Part shown: positions 22,735-29,487 of the stretch, one piece after another
Numbering within the stretch: position 1 is the stretch's first letter
Layout of the letters: the number at the start of each line of letters is the position of its first letter
Source: an uncultured Chitinophagaceae bacterium
GTDB taxonomy: Bacteria > Bacteroidota > Bacteroidia > Chitinophagales > Chitinophagaceae
Reading direction: 5' to 3'
DNA: 29,487 nucleotides
Assembly (NCBI GenBank): GCA_934502905.1
Contig: CAKSVK010000023.1
Coordinates: forward strand, 1 to 29,487
Made by a program: the position numbers and the translations under genes
The notes under the pieces: generated by a model
The model's database searches: none
The model's input: the letters and a program-made list of their open reading frames with translations, nothing else
Told to the model about the DNA's origin: nothing

Positions 22735-25700
22735 CTGCGCTGCTGGAAGTTACATTACCACCAAACGCGGAAGAAGGTCCAAACCGCAAGATAGTGGAGG
22801 TAGCAGCCATGGGTAAGTCTACCGGGGCATTCCCCAACTGCGTAAACTGCTTCAGCATTAGGGTGCCGGATGTAAATCCTCCCGGACCTATAGCTATGGT
22901 TTTACCTGTAGCCAGCGTAGCTGTTGCCGTGGCATTGCCGGAACAGAAATAAATACCCGACCCGCTTATAGAAGAAACAAATATATCATCATTGAAGACA
23001 GTTCCCGCAGAATACTGACTCACATAGATCAGCCTGTCGGCAGCAGCAGCATTATTAAATGTAGTAACGCCGTTAAAAATATTATTACTGCTGTTGTAAG
23101 CTATATATAAGCTGGCAGAACCGGTGTTATTAAACGTAGCAATATTATTGAAAATATCCCCGTTGCCATTGCCCATCAATATGCTGCCGGTACCGGCATT
23201 GGTGATGGTGGTATTATTGTGAAAAATATTGCCGCCGCTGCTGGTATTCTGATCAGCACCGGATTTAACGCTGTGAACAGTTCCGAAAAAAATGGACCCG
23301 TGAAAAAGTATGCCAGGGGTGACCGTATTGATATTTCCACCAAACGACGACGAAGGTCCGAATTGCAGATAGCCGGCAGTACTACCGAAACTAAGGCTTA
23401 CCGGCGCATTTCCAAGTTGGGTAAACTGGCGTAATATCAGGTAGCCTCCGTCGAAACCATTTGAGCTTGTGATAGTACCACCTGCTGCCAGCGTAGCGGT
23501 AGCAGTAGAGTTCCCGCCACAAAAATGTATTCCTGTTGCGCCGGCAGAAGAGTTGACATCAATATTTCCGTTAAACTGGTTACCATCGGAACCCCATGCA
23601 GGCAATATTCTGTTGGTACCGTTGTTGGTAAATTGTACATCTGCATTCCATATATCGGGTTCGCTATTTCCCAATAGCAGGTAGCTGTTGCCGTTATTGG
23701 TAATGCTGCAGTGTCCGTTGAAAATATTTCCGCCGCGGGATGAGTTGGAATTATCACCTGTTTTTGTAATGTCTGCAGTGCCATTAAATGTACAGCCATC
23801 GAGATAAATGCCCGGGCTGCTTATGGTAAAAGCACCACCAATTGCCGAATTATTACCAACCCGGAAATAAGTGCTGATCCCTGTCAGCAGAAGATTTACA
23901 GGTGCGCTGCCCATCTGGGTAAATCCATTTAAGCTCAGATAGCCGTCGCTAAAACCTGTTCCGCCCGTTATGATCGTTTTACCGGCAGCCAGCACCGGCC
24001 TGCCCGTTCCTGTACTCCACCCCAGGTGAATGCCCCCTGAACCGTTGCTGCTCACCACAATATCATCGTTGAACTGGTCATCCGATTGATATCCCAGCAT
24101 AAAATAACCGGTATTGCTTTCCTGGTTGATCGATAGCTTCCCATTAAAAATATTAAGCTTTCCTCCATTGTGATTGTTGATACCACCTGTTTTTGTCAGT
24201 GTAGTAGTATTGTTGAAGACCCCACCTCTTATGTATATATCCGGTGATGTCACCGAAAGCGGTCCATTGATAATACATACCGAATCGTTGGAAACGATAT
24301 GAAAGGAAGCGCTACCCGTTAAGCTGAGATGAAGAGGTTGTGATCCTTCCTGCCTGAAGCCGCCCAGTTGAAGCTGACCGGCACTAAACCCCGAAGCGCC
24401 AATGGATATTGTTTTTCCCGCAGCCAGCACAGGTCTGCCATATCCTGAATTCCATCCCAGGTTAATGCTCCCTGAACCACTGCTGTTTACAACAATATCA
24501 TCGTTAAACTGGTCTTTCGACTGGTATCCCAGCATAAAATAACCGGTATTGCTTTCCTGGTTGATCGTCAGCTTTCCATTAAAAATATTAAGCTTTCCTT
24601 CATTGTGATTGTTGATGCCACCTGTTTTTGTGATCGTTACGTCACTATGGAAAGTGGCACCCCTGATATATATGTCGGGGGCGGAAATTGAAAGAGGACC
24701 ACCTATCTCGGAAAAATTTTGCCCTGCTCCTACACCCACATATATGGAAGAAGTACCGGCGGTTACCAAATTGACCGGCGTATTTCCATATTGGGTAAGT
24801 CCCTGGATATATAAATAACCGGCATCAAAGCCGGCGGCGCCAATTGATATTGTTTTACCGGCAGCCAGGGTGATGGACGATCCTGTACTCCAGGTAAGCG
24901 CAACACCTGCAGATGCCCCCACCTGGGTTATAATAACATCTCCATTGAACTGGTTATTGCCTGAATTATGACCCAAAATGATCCTGTCCAGGCTGTTATT
25001 GTTCACGTATACGTCCCCGTTATAAATATCAGGGTTCCCGTTCGCAAAAGACCAGTAACCGGTACCGGCAGATGAAAAGTAATTTATTGTAAGCGTGGTA
25101 TGAAAAGTGTTACCGCCTGCAGAAGAATTTGAATTAGTGCCGTCTGTTTTTGTTAAACTCACCACGTCATTAAAAACAGAACTGGTAGTATAAATATTAG
25201 GTGCCTGCACGGTTAAGGCGCCTCCAAAGCTGGAAGACGGTCCTAATTTTATTTCTGCCGTCCCTGTGGCCGTAAGGGTCATGGGAGCGTTACCGGATTG
25301 GGTAAGCTGCCGGAGCAGAAGGGTTCCACCGGAAAATCCGCTGCCGCCGATTGATACAGAACGACCTGCAGCAATGGTGGCCGATGCGGAAGTATTTGAA
25401 CAAAACTGTATTCCCTGCCCCCCGGTTGAGGATACAACCACATCGTTATTAAACACTGTACCTGCAGAGGTAACGCTCACATATATAAGAGAACCGGGAT
25501 TTGTAGTTATGTTATTGAATGTAGCTACCCCCCCGAAATAATTGCCGGTGCTGTTATTTGCAATGGACATAATACCACTGCCCGTATTATTGAATGTAGC
25601 GGACTGTTGATATGTATCTGCTGTACTCACGCCAGTTCTCCAGGCACCTGCCCCTGCATTTGTAATGTTTGCCGCATCATGAAATGTATTTCCCCCGTTG

Positions 25701-26170
25701 CTGACATCATCACTTGCGCCTGTTTTGGTTATATCTGTAATTCCCCGGAAAACAACATTTCGCATACTGATGGACCCGGAATGAATGCTCACATTACAGT
25801 TCATGGTTACTGCCGATGGCCCCATGCTGGTGCTGACAGCGCCGGTAACCGTCAATTGGCCGTTTTGTATGGTACCTGATGAAAATGTTGCGGTTGTACC
25901 GTTGATGGTCAACGTATTACCATTAAGCTCCAGCATGCCGCCACCGGAAAGGGTAATGTTATGAATGGCAGTATGTGAGCCTAAGGAGCATGCATTGGCA
26001 GCCGCTCCGATCTGAACATTATCTGCCGCTCCCGGAATACCGGAAGGAGTCCAGTTAGAAGGGTTTGCCCATACAGCAGAAGCTGATCCGTTCCAGGTAT
26101 AGGTTGTTTGTGAATAGCTGTTAAGCGCTAACAGCAGTATTACCAGGGATAAAAACACCTTCATGATCAT
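22697..26170 (-). CDS. N-terminal part of a giant secreted repeat protein, frameshifted
   Basis: 1157 codons starting with a signal peptide (MKVFLSLVILLLALNSYSQ from the second ATG at 26164; an ATG at 26170 adds two residues). An opening TYTWNGSASAVWANPSNWTPSGIPG segment resembles those in autotransporter-like beta-helix proteins. Six copies of a long unit follow, each ending in a pattern like AAGKTISIGxxGFxxGxLxLxxFTQxGNxPVxL. The repeats are rich in Asn, Gly, Ser and Thr with no charge clusters, and a parallel beta-helix adhesin is the likely fold. After GPSSAFGGNVTSSSA the frame runs into 12 unrelated residues and a stop, while the next repeat and a T9SS sorting domain continue in another frame. 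The full-length protein would be about 1760 residues. Function is unknown; cell-surface adhesion is a guess. Confidence 0.82.
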   Translation of the reverse strand: MIMKVFLSLVILLLALNSYSQTTYTWNGSASAVWANPSNWTPSGIPGAADNVQIGAAANACSLGSHTAIHNITLSGGGMLELNGNTLTINGTTATFSSGTIQNGQLTVTGAVSTSMGPSAVTMNCNVSIHSGSISMRNVVFRGITDITKTGASDDVSNGGNTFHDAANITNAGAGAWRTGVSTADTYQQSATFNNTGSGIMSIANNSTGNYFGGVATFNNITTNPGSLIYVSVTSAGTVFNNDVVVSSTGGQGIQFCSNTSASATIAAGRSVSIGGSGFSGGTLLLRQLTQSGNAPMTLTATGTAEIKLGPSSSFGGALTVQAPNIYTTSSVFNDVVSLTKTDGTNSNSSAGGNTFHTTLTINYFSSAGTGYWSFANGNPDIYNGDVYVNNNSLDRIILGHNSGNNQFNGDVIITQVGASAGVALTWSTGSSITLAAGKTISIGAAGFDAGYLYIQGLTQYGNTPVNLVTAGTSSIYVGVGAGQNFSEIGGPLSISAPDIYIRGATFHSDVTITKTGGINNHNEGKLNIFNGKLTINQESNTGYFMLGYQSKDQFNDDIVVNSSGSGSINLGWNSGYGRPVLAAGKTISIGASGFSAGQLQLGGFRQEGSQPLHLSLTGSASFHIVSNDSVCIINGPLSVTSPDIYIRGGVFNNTTTLTKTGGINNHNGGKLNIFNGKLSINQESNTGYFMLGYQSDDQFNDDIVVSSNGSGGIHLGWSTGTGRPVLAAGKTIITGGTGFSDGYLSLNGFTQMGSAPVNLLLTGISTYFRVGNNSAIGGAFTISSPGIYLDGCTFNGTADITKTGDNSNSSRGGNIFNGHCSITNNGNSYLLLGNSEPDIWNADVQFTNNGTNRILPAWGSDGNQFNGNIDVNSSAGATGIHFCGGNSTATATLAAGGTITSSNGFDGGYLILRQFTQLGNAPVSLSFGSTAGYLQFGPSSSFGGNINTVTPGILFHGSIFFGTVHSVKSGADQNTSSGGNIFHNNTTITNAGTGSILMGNGNGDIFNNIATFNNTGSASLYIAYNSSNNIFNGVTTFNNAAAADRLIYVSQYSAGTVFNDDIFVSSISGSGIYFCSGNATATATLATGKTIAIGPGGFTSGTLMLKQFTQLGNAPVDLPMAATSTILRFGPSSAFGGNVTSSSAELSSMMIYLFLL
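24057..24197 (-). repeat. 141-base intragenic direct repeat, copy 1 (copy 2 at 24492-24632)
   Basis: Two adjacent protein repeats are nearly identical at DNA level over 141 bases, both encoding TKTGGINNHN..GKLNIFNGKL and NQESNTGYFMLGYQS. The spacing of 435 bases equals 145 codons, so the frame is kept. This points to recent duplication or gene conversion inside the repeat protein. Confidence 0.75.
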
Positions 26171-26231
26171 AAGGTTTTAAAATCAGTGTCCATTGATAAA
26201 AGCGTATGTTTTAGCTTGTCGTCCATTAACC

Positions 26232-26371
26232 TAGTGTCATGTCAAACATGAATTTTCATTTGAGATCTCCCGCAGATTCCGCTGAATTCCGCAGATAATC
26301 AAAGCCTTCTGCGCTTATTTGCGAAATCAGCGGGAAATATTAGCCGTCGTTTTATCGCTGACATGACACTA
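26232..26371. mobile_element. 140-base inverted-repeat element, MITE-like
   Basis: Perfect 13-base terminal inverted repeats, TAGTGTCATGTCA (26232-26244) and TGACATGACACTA (26359-26371), bound 140 bases with no coding capacity. An inner inverted repeat, CCCGCAGATT (26269-26278) and AATCAGCGGG (26325-26334), matches at 9 of 10 positions, and the centre contains several CGCAGAT-like words. No target-site duplication is visible at the ends. It may be a non-autonomous element or a large extragenic palindrome. Confidence 0.5.
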
Positions 26372-26994
26372 ACAGGGCATATTTACCTGCGACAAAAAAG
26401 TTCAATTTTTCACAGTTGGGTGTCTCCACTGACCGGAAAACTTGAAAGCGGAGATTGGAATACGCCCTAAGTATTATATTACCAATCAATAAGAATTTAC
26501 ACTTACGCAGTAGATAAAAACATTTAAAAAGAAGAAATATTGCAGAAAAAACCGATATTTTCGAAGTTCCGGTAGATTCCTTCGATTTTGGCAAAGAAGC
26601 ACTGTAAATTTTATCGTTCGTCGTAGAATCAAAGACCAGTAACAGGTTGAGAAAGTTACCTTACAGCTTATGCCGGGAAGCAGACGTTCTTTACAAATCC
26701 CCTGTAAAATGCAGCATACCGGAGGCCGGCACCCGGGCAGACTATCAGCTTATAATATTAATGATTGATTCCACTCTCAAGCTCCGCAGAAGCGACATTT
26801 TGGTAAAAGGTCCATTTAAGTTACTCTCAGGCCCTTTCTGGGCGACAGATCAATTAATTACACTTAAGAAATTTTACCACACAATAAATTTCCTGCCTGA
26901 ATGTTAATTAATGGTAAATACTTAGATATAATGGTTCTCTTTTATCCGACTGCTTAGATATATTCAATTATCAAATATAATATCCTTGAGACTT
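26372..26994. other. Intergenic stretch before the right-edge gene
   Basis: Nothing convincing is seen in the 620 bases. Two short frames (26352-26594 minus and 26647-26907 plus) lack signal peptides, family motifs and Bacteroidetes-like start context. The last 120 bases are AT-rich and probably hold the promoter of the gene at 26995; TATCCTTG at 26981-26988 is one base off the -7 consensus but lies only 7 bases from the ATG, so it is uncertain. Confidence 0.45.
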
Positions 26995-29487
26995 ATGAAA
27001 AACCCTTTCCTGAGCTTACTTATCAGGGGTGCTTATATAATTATATGCTTTTTCCTGATCGGCAAAGCTGAGGCGCAAACGCTTCAACCCACTTATGGCG
27101 CACCTGTCACACCCATCAGCGTGTGTAATGGCAATGCTATCTTCAAAATTAAAATAATCGGCAGCAGCAGCCCATGTTTGGAGGGCACCATTGATATACT
27201 GCTGCCTGCGGGGTATGTTTATATAGACGGGTCTGCTATAGTTTCAGCAGGATCAGGAACCGTAAGCCAGGTATCCGCAACAGCCACAACAGCACAACTT
27301 AAGGTAACCGGTATTCCGGCATCACCTGATTCAACAGTTATAAGCTACGAAGCTTATGCAGATTGCAGCGCTATAGGAACGGCCACTACAACCAACAGCC
27401 AGGCAAAATACACGCTCACCTCTGCATGCATGGGCTCATACGTGGTAACAAGTAATACATTCAATACACAAAGCGCAGCATTAAGCTTTACTTCCATCAC
27501 CAATGATAATTACAACGGCGCTGTTGGAGATGCCTATAACAGGAATATTACCATTACCAATAACGGTTTGGGAGCGGTTTCTCAAATTACGTTGAAAGAT
27601 ACCAGCGGGAACGGGTTTACGATTACAGGATTTGCTGTTGATAATGGATGGAGCGTTTCAACAACAAAAACGGTTTCGGGCACTGATACGATCAATACTT
27701 TTTTGTTATCCGGTCCCAGCCTGTTACAGGGGCAAAGCACTGTACTTACTCAAAATATAAAAATTGTAAATAAGTGTTACCTGCAAACCAGGCTGAACGC
27801 ATATTTTGGATGTAACGGTAGTATATGTGCGATTAATAATGTAAGCGCTGCAGCAACAGCAGGTGCAACGGTAAACAGCTCTTTTGCACCATCACTAAAG
27901 GTAATTACTACAGGGATGAACGCCCTTATATGCCGCGGTACCCCATATACGCAAACGGTAGCTTTTGCCAATACCGGAACCGCTCCATTATACAACCTGG
28001 ATATGAACCTCTTTTCCAGCGCATGGAGCTCGGTAGCAAGCACCCAATACTTCAACCCCGCCAGGTCCTATACAGCCGGAGGTCAATCAGCTTATTCCAA
28101 CTTCACGTACAAAACAGGTATTAACGGCACATGGGCTCCACTACCATTAACATCAACAGCTTCGTTTACCACTCCCGGAAGTGCCATAGCAGGTTTACCC
28201 AGCAGCGTAAAAATAAATATTCCCGTTATCAACAATGGTGATACAGTATATATTACCTACAACGAATTAAACAGCCCGTTACCCGCTGTTAATCCAACCA
28301 ATACTATGGAAGTGAGCGGAGGACTGCTGAGATATACCTATAGTGAGGCCTGTGGCACAACCATATCGCCTGTAGCCATGTTTTTAAGAAACTACCAGCA
28401 AATACGAATCAATACATTATCCACCATTCCTGTTAACATGGAAGCAGGAAATAATTATGATTTTTCATATACTTTTTCGGAGGCTAACTCAGGTGTATAC
28501 ATATATACAGGCGCAACGGGATCATATATCCGGTTCGAGCTTATTTTACCCGATAAAATAAATTTCAGCGGTAATGCCTCAGATGTAACACTTACAAAAA
28601 ATGGAACAGCTTACGGTTCTCCCACAGGCTTCGCCTATAATGCAGGCACTAAAACAGTAACTATTACTTACCCGGTAAGCGGCGCATTCACTATTAATGG
28701 AATGCAGGGAGCAATCCTCACATTCAAAAACCTTGGCCTGAACTGTACGGCAACGGGTAATGGTAATAATGTGGTGTTGAAAAGTTATATAAAGGCAATG
28801 ACCACCTGCGCTAATGAAGAGCAGATGCCTGCCGTAAGCAACAGCATCGGGTTGATTTGTCCTGAGGCATGTGGCGTAAATGGAGGAATGAGCTTTAATG
28901 GATTCTCTTTTAAACGTGTTAATTACGGGTTGCCCGATAATAACAATGACGGAATTGCAGATGCAGCCGGAACAATAGATATGAGCAAAGTAAGAACCAA
29001 TTACGCCATGATCGGCGATACGATCGAGGCTGCATTTCATGGACGCATTAATGTAGGCACGCCTCTGGCACCGAACGGGTTGAGATTTGGCTATGCTGTT
29101 GATACATTATCCGGGTACAGCACTTATTTTGCCAACCTGTATGCAGCAGTTCAGATATATGCTTCCGGAAACAACACTCCTTTCTACACCTGTAACAACG
29201 TGCCGATTTCAGGCGGCACAACCAATACCAGAAAGGTTGACTTCAGCATAGATGCGCTTAACAGTATCGGTGGCTGTGCTTTACCTGCAGGTTATACAAA
29301 ATACAATGACGGCGATTCCGTTGTTGTGAAAATATATTACCGGGTAACCACCAACCCCGGCGCTGCACTTATACCGTTAACCATAGCTAATAAGTTTCTG
29401 GTGAGCAATGTTGCTAACCCCGGCGCTGCACAGCAGTATAGTTGCGGGGGAAAATATAGTGGTAATCTAACATTGGTAGGCTGGGGC
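26995..29487 (+). CDS. Large secreted protein, partial at the right edge
   Basis: The frame is open without a stop for 831 codons and runs off the window. Residues 1-28 are a signal peptide (core GAYIIICFFLIGKAEAQ). The body is Ser/Thr/Asn/Gly-rich beta-sheet sequence with scattered Cys pairs. One stretch, AYNRNITITNNGLGAVSQITLKD (about 181-203), resembles the DUF11-like surface repeats found in bacterial adhesins, and DNNNDGIADAAG (about 649-660) is a thrombospondin-type-3-like calcium loop. No enzymatic motif is visible. Proteins of this kind in Bacteroidetes usually end in a T9SS or gliding-motility C-terminal domain, which would lie outside the window. It is divergently oriented to the frameshifted repeat protein, and both look like surface proteins. 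Confidence 0.85.
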   Translation, partial: MKNPFLSLLIRGAYIIICFFLIGKAEAQTLQPTYGAPVTPISVCNGNAIFKIKIIGSSSPCLEGTIDILLPAGYVYIDGSAIVSAGSGTVSQVSATATTAQLKVTGIPASPDSTVISYEAYADCSAIGTATTTNSQAKYTLTSACMGSYVVTSNTFNTQSAALSFTSITNDNYNGAVGDAYNRNITITNNGLGAVSQITLKDTSGNGFTITGFAVDNGWSVSTTKTVSGTDTINTFLLSGPSLLQGQSTVLTQNIKIVNKCYLQTRLNAYFGCNGSICAINNVSAAATAGATVNSSFAPSLKVITTGMNALICRGTPYTQTVAFANTGTAPLYNLDMNLFSSAWSSVASTQYFNPARSYTAGGQSAYSNFTYKTGINGTWAPLPLTSTASFTTPGSAIAGLPSSVKINIPVINNGDTVYITYNELNSPLPAVNPTNTMEVSGGLLRYTYSEACGTTISPVAMFLRNYQQIRINTLSTIPVNMEAGNNYDFSYTFSEANSGVYIYTGATGSYIRFELILPDKINFSGNASDVTLTKNGTAYGSPTGFAYNAGTKTVTITYPVSGAFTINGMQGAILTFKNLGLNCTATGNGNNVVLKSYIKAMTTCANEEQMPAVSNSIGLICPEACGVNGGMSFNGFSFKRVNYGLPDNNNDGIADAAGTIDMSKVRTNYAMIGDTIEAAFHGRINVGTPLAPNGLRFGYAVDTLSGYSTYFANLYAAVQIYASGNNTPFYTCNNVPISGGTTNTRKVDFSIDALNSIGGCALPAGYTKYNDGDSVVVKIYYRVTTNPGAALIPLTIANKFLVSNVANPGAAQQYSCGGKYSGNLTLVGWG

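Noticed and set aside
26352..26907. Two short frames (80 codons minus, 86 codons plus) in the gap before the right-edge gene
   Set aside because: No motifs, signal or start context; the first overlaps the end of the inverted-repeat element.
1..29487. tRNA, rRNA, CRISPR arrays and complete insertion sequences
   Set aside because: The window was scanned by eye for cloverleaf signatures, regular spaced repeats and transposase motifs, and none was found.

Overview
The window reads as chromosome from a Bacteroidota bacterium, most likely a Chitinophagaceae-type organism. The support is a SusC/SusD pair with an ECF sigma factor and FecR-type anti-sigma factor, a type IX secretion (T9SS) C-terminal sorting domain, TonB-linked carboxypeptidase-like modules ending in VVVTGYGT, and several upstream sites matching the Bacteroidetes -7 promoter element TAnnTTTG. 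No rRNA, tRNA, CRISPR array or intact transposase was seen.

Left part (1-9505). The window opens inside a minus-strand gene that resembles the start of a purine nucleoside phosphorylase. A small plus-strand gene for a membrane or secreted protein with a CxxC ladder follows. A minus-strand cluster then runs sigma factor (3598), membrane-anchored anti-sigma-like protein with a TonB C-terminal domain, and a DUF2911 protein. After a gap holding degenerate heptamer repeats and a run of hairpins come plus-strand genes: a vWA/YfbK-like protein, an unknown secreted protein preceded by two copies of a structured repeat, and a pair made of a ketose-3-epimerase-like TIM barrel and an L-rhamnose mutarotase-family protein.

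Middle part (9779-20021, all minus). This is a SusCD-type uptake locus in transcription order: ECF sigma factor, FecR anti-sigma factor, SusC with an N-terminal STN signalling domain, SusD, a DUF3823 lipoprotein, and a large lipoprotein combining a sugar-dehydrogenase-like propeller, HEAT-like repeats and a C-terminal cytochrome c. The inferred circuit is substrate sensing at SusC, a signal through FecR, release of the sigma factor and induction of the locus. The final gene suggests that the imported or bound substrate is oxidised in the periplasm. No glycoside hydrolase is present in the window, so the substrate is unknown.

Right part (20022-29487). An 870-base gene-poor stretch carries several hairpin elements, two of them related to those near 3.85 kb. 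A very large minus-strand repeat protein follows, with a signal peptide, about seven copies of a 90-175-residue unit and a T9SS sorting domain, but it is split by a one-base frameshift inside the repeats. A second gap contains a 140-base inverted-repeat element. The window ends inside a plus-strand gene for a secreted protein of at least 831 residues.

The points most worth a second look are the frameshift that separates the repeat protein from its sorting domain, the tandem structured repeats at 6.3-6.7 kb, the SusC signature module fused to two non-SusC proteins, and the dispersed hairpin and heptamer repeats between genes.
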